Assembly (NCBI RefSeq): GCF_016862775.1
Contig: NZ_BONP01000005.1
Location: 140,378 to 204,377, forward strand
DNA from: Cellulomonas phragmiteti
GTDB lineage: Bacteria; Actinomycetota; Actinomycetes; Actinomycetales; Cellulomonadaceae
Reading direction: 5' to 3'
Length of the DNA: 64,000 nucleotides
Both the position numbers and the translations under genes were made by a program. The notes below the pieces were generated by a model. The model saw nothing but the letters and a program-made list of their open reading frames with translations, was not told where the DNA came from and ran no database searches. The number at the start of each line of letters is the position of its first letter. Position 1 is the stretch's first letter. Positions 36,240 to 44,387 of the stretch are shown piece after piece.

Positions 36240-36410
36240 GCCTGCTCCTCGTCCTGACCCGCGTCCTGATCTCACGACGCCCCGCCCCCAGGGCCGTCGA
36301 CCACGAGGGGCGCACGCCGGGTCACGCGCCGACGGCCCCCTGACGCCGGCGCGTGACCCGACCGCGCCCGCGTCCCAGGAGCTCGAACCCGAGCACCGGG
36401 ACCACCGCGA

Positions 36411-36426
36411 TCGAACACATGTTCGA
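36411..36426 (-). promoter_or_regulatory. LexA (SOS) box of the imuA-imuB-dnaE2 operon
   Basis: TCGAACACATGTTCGA, a perfect match to TCGAAC-N4-GTTCGA and palindromic over all but its central pair, 172 bases before imuA. It is oriented symmetrically, but the only gene set that suits SOS control is the minus-strand mutasome operon; the plus-strand ArsR gene starts 153 bases away. Confidence 0.92.
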
Positions 36427-36578
36427 TGATGCCAGTACACGCTGACACCGGTGAGGTGTCAATCCGCCGGGGGCGGGTGGTCCGCCCGCCGCGTCGGCGT
36501 CGACGAACGACCCACGACCGCCGCTCGGGCGAGGCGTAGCATTTGACGGTTCCATCAACCCGTCATCCCGGAGTTCCC

Positions 36579-36935
36579 GTGCCGCTGCATGCCCTCGGCC
36601 CCGACCGCCCCCTCGCAGAGGTCAAGGCCGAGCTGTTCAAGGCCCTGTCCCACCCGGTGCGCGTGCGCACCCTCGAGCTCCTCGTCGAGCGCGATCGGCA
36701 GGTCAGCGAGCTGCTCACCGAGCTCGGCCTCGAGGCCTCGCACCTGTCCCAGCACCTGGCCGTGCTGCGCCGCGCCGGCGTCGTCACCGCGCGCCGCACC
36801 GGCAACGCCGTGCACTACGCGCTCGCCCAGCCGGCGGTCGCCGACATGCTCGCCGCCGCCCGGACCGTGCTCGTCGACGCCGCGGCCCGCCACCGGGACC
36901 TGCTCGACGACGCCACCCCCGCCGCCGAGGCGTGA
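36579..36935 (+). CDS. ArsR/SmtB family regulator
   Basis: A 118-residue winged-helix regulator (GTG 36579, GGAG five bases upstream). The core reads LAEVKAELFKALSHPVRVRTLELLVERDRQVSELLTELGLEASHLSQHLAVLRRAGVVTARRTGNAVHYALAQPAVADMLAAAR. It contains no Cys, so none of the usual thiol metal sites is present; its signal is unknown. Its stop is one base before the ATG of the SulP gene, so it almost certainly controls its own operon with this transporter. A TTGA-N8-TCAA inverted repeat (36543-36558) just upstream could be the operator. Confidence 0.92.
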   Translation: MPLHALGPDRPLAEVKAELFKALSHPVRVRTLELLVERDRQVSELLTELGLEASHLSQHLAVLRRAGVVTARRTGNAVHYALAQPAVADMLAAARTVLVDAAARHRDLLDDATPAAEA

Positions 36936-36936
36936 G

Positions 36937-38640
36937 ATGAGCATCGACGCGGTCGCGTCCTCCGCCTGGCAGCGCGTGCGCGCGCTCACCCCCCGCCACG
37001 CCGACTACCGCGACCTGCCGCGGTCCTGGCGCGGCGACCTGGTCGCCGGGATCACCGTCGCCGTCGTCGCCCTGCCGCTCGCCCTCGGGTTCGGCGTCGC
37101 CTCCGGTCTGGGTGCCGCCGCCGGGCTGGTCACCGCGGTCGTCGCGGGCGCGGTCGCCGCCGTCCTCGGGGGCTCGCACCTGCAGGTCAGCGGACCCACC
37201 GGCGCCATGACGGTGGTGCTGCTGCCCGTCGTCGCCCGCCACGGGACCGAGGCCGTCCCGGTCGTCGCGATCATGGCCGGCGGCCTCGTCGTGCTGGCCG
37301 GGGTGCTGGGCATCGGCCGGCTCGTCGCGTACATCCCCTGGCCCGTCGTCGAGGGCTTCACGCTGGGCATCGGCGTCGTCATCGCGCTGCAGCAGGTCCC
37401 GCTCGCCCTCGACACCCCCCGCGCCGAGGGTGAGAACGCCGGCCTCGTCGCGCTGCGCACCCTCGCCCGCGTCGACTGGAGCCAGGCCGTGGCCCCGCTC
37501 GCGCTCGTCGCCCTCGTCGTCGCCGTCCTGATCGCGCTGCCCCGCCTGCACCGCGGGCTGCCCGCATCGCTCGTGGCCGTCGTCCTCGGCACGGTCGTGG
37601 CCGAGGTCGCCGGGCTCGACGTCGACCGCATCGGCGTGCTGCCGTCCGGCCTGCCCGCCCCCCACCTGCCCGTCGTGGACCTCGAGACCACCAGTGCGCT
37701 CTTCTCCGCCGCGCTGGCCGTCGCCGCGCTCGCCGCGCTGGAGTCGCTGCTGTCGGCCCGCGTCGCCGACGGCATGGCGGACGACCTGGGGCGCACCCGA
37801 CCCAACCGCGAGCTGCTCGGCCAGGGCGTCGCGAACATCGCGTCAGGGCTGTGCGGAGGGCTGCCCGCGACCGGTGCGATCGCGCGCACCGCCGTCAACG
37901 TGCGCGCGGGCGGGCGCACGCGCGTCGCGTCCCTCACCCACGCCCTCGTGCTCGCCGCCATCGTCTACGCCGCGGCGCCGCTCGTCGGGCGCATCCCCCT
38001 GTCCGTCCTGGCGGCGGTCCTGCTCATCACGGCCGGGCGCATGATCGACCTGCCGACGGCCCGCGCGATCTGCCGGTCCGGGCGCTCCGGTGCGCTGGTG
38101 TTCTGCGTGACGCTCGCCGTGACCGTCGTGTTCGACCTCGTCATGGCCGTCGAGGTCGGGGTCGCGGTCGCTGCCGTGCTCGCGCTGCGCGCCGTCGCAC
38201 GCTCCAGCGGGCTGCACCGCGAACCGGTGCCCGACGCCCCGGGCGACCGCGTCACCGCCGCCGCCGAGCGCGACCTGCTGCACGAGCACATCGCCGTGTA
38301 CCGCATCGACGGTGCCCTCTTCTTCGCCGACGTGCGCCGCTTCCTCGACGAGCTGGCGCTGGTCAGCGACGTGCGCGTCGTCGTCCTGCGCCTGGGCAAC
38401 GTCCGGGTGCTCGACGCCAGCGGCGCGAACGCCCTGGCCGAGATCGTCACCGACCTGCGCCGACGCGGCATGGTCGTGCTGCTCAAGGGCCTGCGGCCCG
38501 AGCACCGGCACCTCGCGCGCAGCGTCGGCGTGCTCGACGCGCTCGGCGACGAGCGCCACCTGTTCGACGACCTCGACGAGGCGCTCGCGCACGCCCGCTC
38601 GCACGTGCGCCGCGACCCGGCGACGACCAGGATGGGGTGA
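36937..38640 (+). CDS. SulP family anion transporter with STAS domain
   Basis: A 567-residue secondary transporter of the SLC26/SulP type. It begins LPRSWRGDLVAGITVAVVALPLALGFGVASGLG, the family N-terminus; VSGPTGAMTVVLLPVV is the anion-site loop of TM3; about 12-14 hydrophobic helices follow up to about residue 425; the C-terminal STAS domain spans about 440-560 (VYRIDGALFFADVRRFLDELA ... VVVLRLGNVRVLDASGANALAEIVTDLRRRGMVVLLKG), keeping the Ser of the D-x-S-G motif. Substrates may be bicarbonate, sulfate or dicarboxylates; the sequence does not decide. It is coupled to the ArsR gene, an arrangement I have seen for actinobacterial SulP genes. Confidence 0.93.
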   Translation: MSIDAVASSAWQRVRALTPRHADYRDLPRSWRGDLVAGITVAVVALPLALGFGVASGLGAAAGLVTAVVAGAVAAVLGGSHLQVSGPTGAMTVVLLPVVARHGTEAVPVVAIMAGGLVVLAGVLGIGRLVAYIPWPVVEGFTLGIGVVIALQQVPLALDTPRAEGENAGLVALRTLARVDWSQAVAPLALVALVVAVLIALPRLHRGLPASLVAVVLGTVVAEVAGLDVDRIGVLPSGLPAPHLPVVDLETTSALFSAALAVAALAALESLLSARVADGMADDLGRTRPNRELLGQGVANIASGLCGGLPATGAIARTAVNVRAGGRTRVASLTHALVLAAIVYAAAPLVGRIPLSVLAAVLLITAGRMIDLPTARAICRSGRSGALVFCVTLAVTVVFDLVMAVEVGVAVAAVLALRAVARSSGLHREPVPDAPGDRVTAAAERDLLHEHIAVYRIDGALFFADVRRFLDELALVSDVRVVVLRLGNVRVLDASGANALAEIVTDLRRRGMVVLLKGLRPEHRHLARSVGVLDALGDERHLFDDLDEALAHARSHVRRDPATTRMG

Positions 38641-38680
38641 CCGCCCGGCGACCGGCGCCGCGGCGGACCGGAGGTCCCCC

Positions 38681-39223
38681 GTGCCCATGTCCCTGACCCG
38701 TCCCGTGGCCCACGAGCCCTATCCCCTGCTGCCCCCCGTCCCCGCGTTCACCCTCACGAGCACCGACTGGGTGCACGGCGGGCGCATCCCCGACGCGCAC
38801 ACCCACACCGACGACGGTCGGGACGTCTCCCCGCAGCTGTCCTGGTCCGGGTTCCCCGAGGGGACCGCCGGGTTCGCCGTCAACGTCTTCGACCCCGACG
38901 CCCCGGGCGTCGCCGGCTGGTGGCACTGGACCGTGCTCGGCCTGGGTGCCGACGTCACGTCGCTGGACCGTGACGCGGGACGTCCCGACGGCTCCGGGCT
39001 GCCCCCGGGTGCGTTCCACCTGCGCGGCGACGACGGCGTCGCCGGCTACGTCGGCTGCGCTCCCCCGCCCGGCGACCAGGTGCACCGGTACTACGTCGCG
39101 GTGCACGCCCTCGACACCGCCGACCTGGGCCTGACACCCGACACCCCGCCGGGGGCCGCGAGCTGCGTCCTGGTGTTCCACACGATCGCGCGCGCCGTGC
39201 TCATGGGGACGTACCAGCGCTGA
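38681..39223 (+). CDS. YbhB/YbcL-type PEBP family protein
   Basis: A 180-residue cytosolic protein of the phosphatidylethanolamine-binding (Raf kinase inhibitor-like) fold. Family marks are FTLTSTDWVHGGRIPDAHT, SPQLSWSGFPEGTAGFAVNVFDPDAP (the DPD motif), WWHWTVLGL (WxHW motif), GYVGCAPPPGDQVHRYYVAVHAL (the GP-P motif region with YxGP replaced by YVGCAPP) and a C-terminal AVLMGTYQR. GTG 38681 is favoured because GGAGG ends six bases before it; ATG 38687 is possible. The role of bacterial members is not established. Confidence 0.92.
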   Translation: MPMSLTRPVAHEPYPLLPPVPAFTLTSTDWVHGGRIPDAHTHTDDGRDVSPQLSWSGFPEGTAGFAVNVFDPDAPGVAGWWHWTVLGLGADVTSLDRDAGRPDGSGLPPGAFHLRGDDGVAGYVGCAPPPGDQVHRYYVAVHALDTADLGLTPDTPPGAASCVLVFHTIARAVLMGTYQR

Positions 39224-39257
39224 GCGGCGCGGTGGACGCCCGGGTAACCTGCCGCGC

Positions 39258-39824
39258 ATGACCACCACCCTCGGGACGCTGACCTGGGAGCGGGCCGTCG
39301 ACCGCCCCGACCTGCTGGCCACCAGCACGCACGCGGCGATCAGCGGGTGGGCGGTCGTCGAGCCCGCCGTCGCCGACGCCGTCCTCGTCGCTGCCATCGA
39401 CCCGGACCTCGCCGACACGGCCGCCATGTCCGACGCCTACGACCTGCCGCTGTCGGTGTCGGTCAACTGCGTGCTCGTCGCCGGCAAGCGCGAGGGTGTC
39501 GAGCGCACGGCCGCGTGCCTCGTGCGCGCGACGACCCGTGCTGACGTCAACAACGCCGTCAAGCGCCTGCTCGACGTGCGCAAGGCGTCGTTCCTGCCGA
39601 TGGACCGCGCGGTGCAGGAGTCGGGCATGGAGTACGGCGGCATCACGCCGCTCGGGCTGCCGACGGACTACCGGGTGCTTGCCGACGCGGGCGTCGCGCA
39701 GGGCGACGTGGACGGGCTGGTCGTCATCGGCAGCGGCGTCCGCCGCTCCAAGATCGCACTGCCCGGGTCCTTGCTGGTCCGTGCGCCGGGCGTCGAGGTG
39801 GTCGACGGGCTCGCGATCGGCTGA
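39258..39824 (+). CDS. YbaK/prolyl-tRNA synthetase-associated domain protein
   Basis: A 188-residue protein of the YbaK/EbsC superfamily, which hydrolyses mischarged aminoacyl-tRNAs in trans or binds such substrates. The core is SVNCVLVAGKREGVERTAACLVRATTRADVNNAVKRLLDVRKASFLPMDRAVQESGMEYGGITPLGLPTDYRVLADAGV, with the conserved Lys in VKRLL, the MEYGGITPLGLP loop and VIGSGVRRSKIALPG near the end. ATG 39258. It stands alone between PEBP and DivIVA-like genes. Which tRNA it edits is not visible. Confidence 0.85.
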   Translation: MTTTLGTLTWERAVDRPDLLATSTHAAISGWAVVEPAVADAVLVAAIDPDLADTAAMSDAYDLPLSVSVNCVLVAGKREGVERTAACLVRATTRADVNNAVKRLLDVRKASFLPMDRAVQESGMEYGGITPLGLPTDYRVLADAGVAQGDVDGLVVIGSGVRRSKIALPGSLLVRAPGVEVVDGLAIG

Positions 39825-39911
39825 CGGTGCGCGCGCCGTCCGCCGAGGCGAACGGGTGACTCCGGGACGTCGAGCGCCCGTGCCCGGGTGCCGTCGCGGG
39901 ACACTGACGGG

Positions 39912-40751
39912 GTGCTGAGCGCCGACGAGATCCTGCGGGCACGGCTCCCGGTCACGTCGTTCCGCGAGGGCTACGACCAGACCGAGGTCGACGCGTTCCT
40001 CGACCGCGCCGTGCGCACGCTCCGCGACCGCGCGACCCGGCCGCTCGACGCGCACGACGTGACCGCACAGGAGGTCGACCGTCTGGTGCTGCGGACGCGC
40101 CGACTCGTCACGGGATACGACATGGCGGCGGTCGACGCGCTGCTGAGCAGGCTGCGCGACACGCTCGACGCCCCGCCACCGCCCCCCAGGACCACCGGGG
40201 CGGCCCTCGCGAACGAGCCGACCGGACGCCGCCGCGGTCCGGCGCGCCGCGTCCCGCTCCATCAGCTGATCGCGTTCCTGGTGGTCGGCCTGCCGCCGCA
40301 GCGACCACCGCGTGCCGTCACCCCGCGCCGGGCCCGACGGGTCCGCGCCCGCTGGGTGCAGGTCACCGACTCCGGCATCAGCTGGGCGCCGCCGCTGCGC
40401 ACGGGCGGGCACCTCGACGCCGCCGACGTGGGCGAGATCGTGGAGCTCGTCCTGACTTACCCGCGATCCGGGGGCACGACCTACTACCTCGTGGTGGACC
40501 GCGAGGGCGCCGTGCGGCTGCGCGTGCACGAGTGGTGGCACAAGCCCGTCCGCCGCATGTGGGAGCCGCTGCGGCACCGGGTGCGCGTCACCGCCGGCGA
40601 CCTCCTGCACGACCGGGCCAAGGACGCGCGCCGGACCTGGCCGGAGGCGTTCAGCTGGGCGCACGCCTACCCGTACCTGACGCTGACCGCGGTGGCCGCC
40701 GTCTACATGGGCGTGGTCGTGCCGGTGCTCACCGCCCTCGGCCACGCGTGA
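39912..40751 (+). CDS. DivIVA-domain protein with a C-terminal hydrophobic segment
   Basis: A 279-residue protein. Residues 1-75 contain two DivIVA-type repeats: LSADEILRARLPVTSFREGYDQTEVDAFLDRAVRTLR and LVLRTRRLVTGYDMAAVDALLSRLRDTL, the short YDxxxVDxxL helices seen in Wag31-like proteins. A Pro/Arg-rich linker follows, then a conserved-looking domain (ARWVQVTDSGISWAPPLRTGG ... TTYYLVVDREGAVRLRVHEWWHKPVRRMWEPL) and a C-terminal hydrophobic helix (YLTLTAVAAVYMGVVVPVLTAL) that could anchor it. GTG 39912 gives the best match to DivIVA N-termini; GTG 39888 is possible. It may tether to the membrane at curved or division sites; function unproven. Confidence 0.72.
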   Translation: MLSADEILRARLPVTSFREGYDQTEVDAFLDRAVRTLRDRATRPLDAHDVTAQEVDRLVLRTRRLVTGYDMAAVDALLSRLRDTLDAPPPPPRTTGAALANEPTGRRRGPARRVPLHQLIAFLVVGLPPQRPPRAVTPRRARRVRARWVQVTDSGISWAPPLRTGGHLDAADVGEIVELVLTYPRSGGTTYYLVVDREGAVRLRVHEWWHKPVRRMWEPLRHRVRVTAGDLLHDRAKDARRTWPEAFSWAHAYPYLTLTAVAAVYMGVVVPVLTALGHA

Positions 40752-40821
40752 GCGGGGCGGGCAGGCGCGCGCCGCAGCCGTGCGAACGGAGCGCCGCGGC
40801 GGGCCACGTGGGCGGGATCGC

Positions 40822-41916
40822 TCAGAAGAAGACGACCGCCGATGCCGTGAAGACGGCGACGAACCCACCGGCCAGGACGGTCCGGACGCCGGGGCTCGCC
40901 TGGTCGACGCGCTCCTTCAGACGCCGGTACATCCACATGTCGAGCTCACCCAGAGGCATGCTGAGCAGCACGGACGCGACGATCGACAGGACGAACACCC
41001 GGACGACGCCCACGCCGGGGAGCGTCGCGTAGAGGGTGCGGATCACCGGCAGGTGGCACAGGTACAGCATGTAGCTGTAGTTGCCGAGCCGGTTCCCGAG
41101 CCGTCCCGCGGGGGTGTCCCCGAAGACCGGGCGCCAGCCGTCGTACCTGGCGAGCGACAGCACGAGCAGTGCGCTGCCGAACCCCAGGCCCCAGCGGCCT
41201 GCGGTCACACCCTGCGACGAGCCGGAGAGCCACAGCGCCGTCCCGACGATGGCCGCGACGACCGGGTGAGGGGGCCGGTGCAGCACGAGCGGCAGGAGCA
41301 TACCGAAGGCGAAGGCCGTCGTGACGGCGACGAACGGCAGGTCGTGCGCCGGGAAGACGTTGACCGAGGGGTCGTCGGGCCACAGCACGTTGTGCACGAG
41401 GATCAGGCCGAGCCAGCCGATCAGCACGGACGCGGCGCTCCGGACGCGTCCCAGGGCGATCAGGACCGCGACGAAGACGTAGAACGCGATCTCGAACACC
41501 AAGGTCCACTCGACGCCGAGGGGGTAGGTCGCGCCGCCGTACGGCAGCAGCGACAGCGCGTAGACGTCGACGGGGACCGTGATCGGCGACCAGGTCGCCG
41601 CGACGAGCACGAGCGCCACGACGACGAAGAACGGCGGGTAGATCCGCACCAGGCGGTGCAGGAGGAACTGCGGTGCCGGGTACCGGTGCATCGACGAGGA
41701 CATGAGGTAGCCCGACAGCGCGAAGAACAGCGACACGCCCACCGCGCCGAGCCACCCGGGCACGTACTGCAGCGCCCAGGAGCTGTCCCGCTGGAGCGAC
41801 TGGTAGACGGCCGCGTGGTAGAAGACGACGGCCAGTGCCGCGACGAACCGCAACCACTGCAGGCTGTGGACCCGCTGGGTCCTCCCCACGTCCACGGCAG
41901 GGGCGACGACCACCAC
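40822..41916 (-). CDS. Acyltransferase family 3 (OafA/YrhL type) membrane protein
   Basis: A 364-residue polytopic membrane enzyme that O-acylates carbohydrates at the cell surface. The family start QRVHSLQWLRFVAALAVVFYHAAVY has the catalytic His, GVSLFFALSGYLMS and LHRLVRIYPPFFVVVALVL are the R/K-x10-H and RxxRxxP-like motifs, and about ten hydrophobic helices follow. GTG 41916 has GGAGGG seven bases before it, and is preferred over GTG 41949, which has no such signal. It sits alone. The acceptor sugar is unknown. Confidence 0.88.
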   Translation of the reverse strand: MVVVAPAVDVGRTQRVHSLQWLRFVAALAVVFYHAAVYQSLQRDSSWALQYVPGWLGAVGVSLFFALSGYLMSSSMHRYPAPQFLLHRLVRIYPPFFVVVALVLVAATWSPITVPVDVYALSLLPYGGATYPLGVEWTLVFEIAFYVFVAVLIALGRVRSAASVLIGWLGLILVHNVLWPDDPSVNVFPAHDLPFVAVTTAFAFGMLLPLVLHRPPHPVVAAIVGTALWLSGSSQGVTAGRWGLGFGSALLVLSLARYDGWRPVFGDTPAGRLGNRLGNYSYMLYLCHLPVIRTLYATLPGVGVVRVFVLSIVASVLLSMPLGELDMWMYRRLKERVDQASPGVRTVLAGGFVAVFTASAVVFF

Positions 41917-42043
41917 TGTCCTGCCCTCCGTCCGTCCTGCGCCCGCCACCCGGGCACGACTCCGAGCGGATGCTATGGCCGGTCGAACCGCCGGGTCTGA
42001 GACCTAGGTCGGGCAGCGGTCCTCGGCCCCGGCACGGCCGACG

Positions 42044-42088
42044 CCCACGTCGCACCGCCGGACCTGCGCGCGGACGTGGGCAGGTCCG
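42044..42088. other. Interleaved inverted repeats, possible RNA pseudoknot
   Basis: CCCACGTC (42044-42051) pairs with GACGTGGG (42073-42080), and CGGACCTGC (42059-42067) pairs with GCAGGTCCG (42080-42088). Both stems are perfect, and they interleave, so they either exclude each other or form an H-type pseudoknot. The region lies between the stop of the methyltransferase gene and the start of the acyltransferase gene, both on the minus strand, so it could be a 3' end structure of the first or a leader of the second. Confidence 0.5.
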
Positions 42089-42130
42089 ACCGCACCCTGG
42101 GGTGGGAGCGGCTCGACGGCGGGTGAGACC

Positions 42131-42973
42131 TCAGACCACCCGCGTCGCGTAGAACGCCACGGCAGCAGCGGCGGCCACGTTCAGCGAGTCGACTCCCCCG
42201 GCCATCGGTATGCGGACGACGCGCCGCACACGCTCGAGGGTGCTCGCCGGCAGCCCGTGACCCTCCGAGCCGAAGACCAGCGCGAGGTGCTCGTGCTGCT
42301 CCTCGACGAGCTCGTCGAGCGTGATCGCGTCGTCGCTGAGCGCCATCGCCGCGGTGGTGAAGCCGAGCTCGTGGAGGGTGTCCATCTCGCCCGGCCAGTC
42401 GGCGATACGGGTCCACGGGACCTGGAACACCGTGCCCATGGACACTCTGACCGCGCGCCGGTAGAGCGGGTCCGCGGACGTCGGCGTGACGAGCACGGCC
42501 TGCACACCCAGCGCCGCAGCACTGCGGAAGGCGGCACCCAGGTTGGTGTGGTCGACCATCCCGTCGAAGATCGCGACCCGCCGTGCACCGGCACCCCCGC
42601 GCGCCGGCGCCAGCACGTCCGCGACCGTCGGCAGGTCGGGCCGGTGCATCGCCGCGAGCGCACCCCGGTGCACGTGGAAGCCGGTGATGGCCTCCAGCAC
42701 GGGCTCGTCGGCGACGTACACCGGCACGGCGTCGTCACCGGGGACGTCCGCGAGCATCGCCTCGAGATCGGGCAGCCAGCGCGGCGCGAGCAGCACGGAC
42801 CGCGGCCGGTGCCCGGCGCGCAGCGCACGGCCCAGGACGGTCGAGCTCTCCGCGATGTACAGGCCGTTGGCTGGCTCGACGCGCGTGCGCAGCGCGACGT
42901 CGGTGAGGGCGACGTAGTCGCTCAGGCGCGGGTCGTCGCGGTCGGTGACGGGCTGCACGTCGGCACGGGACAC
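42131..42973 (-). CDS. SpoU/TrmH family RNA 2'-O-methyltransferase
   Basis: A 280-residue SPOUT enzyme that methylates a ribose in rRNA or tRNA with S-adenosylmethionine. The N-terminal part is an L30e-like substrate-binding domain (NGLYIAESSTVLGRALRAGHRPRSVLLAPRWL). The trefoil-knot motifs are VDHTNLGAAFRSAAALGVQAVLVTP (motif 1, catalytic Asn and Arg), HLALVFGSEGHGLPASTLERV (motif 2) and VRIPMAGGVDSLNVAAAAAVAFY (motif 3, SLNVAxAxAI). GTG 42973 has GGAGGATG upstream; the open frame beyond it belongs to the MFS gene region. Which nucleotide it modifies is unknown. Confidence 0.92.
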   Translation of the reverse strand: MSRADVQPVTDRDDPRLSDYVALTDVALRTRVEPANGLYIAESSTVLGRALRAGHRPRSVLLAPRWLPDLEAMLADVPGDDAVPVYVADEPVLEAITGFHVHRGALAAMHRPDLPTVADVLAPARGGAGARRVAIFDGMVDHTNLGAAFRSAAALGVQAVLVTPTSADPLYRRAVRVSMGTVFQVPWTRIADWPGEMDTLHELGFTTAAMALSDDAITLDELVEEQHEHLALVFGSEGHGLPASTLERVRRVVRIPMAGGVDSLNVAAAAAVAFYATRVV

Positions 42974-43011
42974 GGACCCATCCTCCCAGGTCGCAGGCCC
43001 GCGGGCCTGAC

Positions 43012-44328
43012 CTACGCGCGGGCGTCGCGCCGGACGGCCCGGCCCCCGAGCAGCGCGACGACACCCCCGGCGACAGCCACCACCGGCACGAGCAGGAACG
43101 CGCTGTGCGTGCCGAAGGCGTCCGAGAGCGCCCCGAGCAGGAACGGCGCGACGCCGATGGCGAGGGCCCCCGCGAGGGTCGCGTGCGCCTGCGCCCGGTC
43201 CCCGCGCCCCGGGGACGCGGCGAGCAGCAGGGCGACCGACAGCGGGTACTGGGCGCCGTAGCCGAACCCTGCGACGACCAGCCCCGCGAGCGCGACCCCC
43301 GGGTCCGTCGCGGTCCACAGCACGGCCCACCCGACGACGGCGATGCCGAAGGACGCCGCCAGCAGGTGCGCGGCCTGCACCCGCAACGACAACGGCCCGA
43401 CGACGAACCGCATGGCCGACATGCCGGCGACGAGCCCGGCGGTGGTGGCGGTCGCGATGCCCGCACCCGCGCCGGTCTGGCCGCGCACGAGGTCCGTGGC
43501 CCAGTAGGTGGTGGCGTTCTCCAGCGCGATGGCCGCGACGATCGTCGCGAGGAACAGCGGCGCGGCGCGCAGCAGCCGGTGCCGTGACACCGCGGCGACC
43601 GGGGCCGCCGTCGCGGGTCCCGTCGCGGCGGCGGACGACGTCACGTCGTCGCTCGTGACCGGGTCGTGCGTCGACCGGCCGCGCAGCGCCGGCAGCCCTC
43701 GCGATGCGGGCAGCCGGGCGATGACCACCGCGGCGACGAGTGCGAGCAGGACCGTCACCGCGACCCCCGGTCGCCACCCCCAGCCGAGCGTGACGCACGC
43801 GCCGACGGCGAGCGGCCCGACGAGCCCGATGGACGAGCCGACGCCGTTGGCCTCGGTGATCGCCGCGGAGGCCGCCCGCCCCGCGTGCTGCGCGAGCCCG
43901 ACCTGGGTGGCGGCGATGAGCACGTTGCCGCCGGCCGCGGTGACGAACATGCCCGTGAGCGTCCACGGCAGCGTGGGGCCGAGCAGGAGCCCGACGACCC
44001 CGACGGCGACCACCGACGCCGCGGCGACGATCGCGCCGCGCCGCCCGAGGCCCCGCACCGCGCGCGGCGTCAGCGGTGCCGCGACCAGCCCTCCGACGGC
44101 CATCGCGGTGCCGTGCAGGCCGGCCTGGGCCGCGGTGATGCCGAGCTCGTCGGCCAGCAGCGGCACGGACGGGTTGAAGCTGTACAGGAGCCAGCCCCAC
44201 ACGGCGAACGGCGTGTAGAGGCCGACGGTCAGGCGGTCGCGCACGAGACGCGGCCGGGCGACGGTGCCGTGCGCGGGGTCCATGGGACGAGCATCGTCCA
44301 CCGCGGAGCCCGGCTCGACGTCCGACAC
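43012..44328 (-). CDS. MFS transporter (CynX/nitrate or drug type)
   Basis: A 438-residue major facilitator protein (GTG 44328; ATG 44283 would give 423). About 12 hydrophobic helices are present in two halves, with RLTVGLYTPFAVWGWLLYSFNPSVPLLADELGITAAQAGLHGTAMAVGGLVAAPL at the start and the A-type motif RGLGRRGAIVAAAS after TM2. A polar central loop (about residues 210-245) separates the halves. It follows the xylanase gene by 59 bases on the same strand, so both may be one transcript and the carrier could move xylo-oligosaccharides or a related solute; this is an inference from position. Confidence 0.85.
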   Translation of the reverse strand: MSDVEPGSAVDDARPMDPAHGTVARPRLVRDRLTVGLYTPFAVWGWLLYSFNPSVPLLADELGITAAQAGLHGTAMAVGGLVAAPLTPRAVRGLGRRGAIVAAASVVAVGVVGLLLGPTLPWTLTGMFVTAAGGNVLIAATQVGLAQHAGRAASAAITEANGVGSSIGLVGPLAVGACVTLGWGWRPGVAVTVLLALVAAVVIARLPASRGLPALRGRSTHDPVTSDDVTSSAAATGPATAAPVAAVSRHRLLRAAPLFLATIVAAIALENATTYWATDLVRGQTGAGAGIATATTAGLVAGMSAMRFVVGPLSLRVQAAHLLAASFGIAVVGWAVLWTATDPGVALAGLVVAGFGYGAQYPLSVALLLAASPGRGDRAQAHATLAGALAIGVAPFLLGALSDAFGTHSAFLLVPVVAVAGGVVALLGGRAVRRDARA

Positions 44329-44387
44329 CGGTGACGTGCGTCGCACCGGACCCCGGGCGGCGTCCTGCCCGGGGTCCGGAGCGGTGC

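Noticed and set aside
36240..36440. ATG at 36440 as the imuA start
   Set aside because: It would lie upstream of the LexA box, the added residues are Arg/Gly/Ser-rich, and GTG 36239 has a good Shine-Dalgarno sequence.
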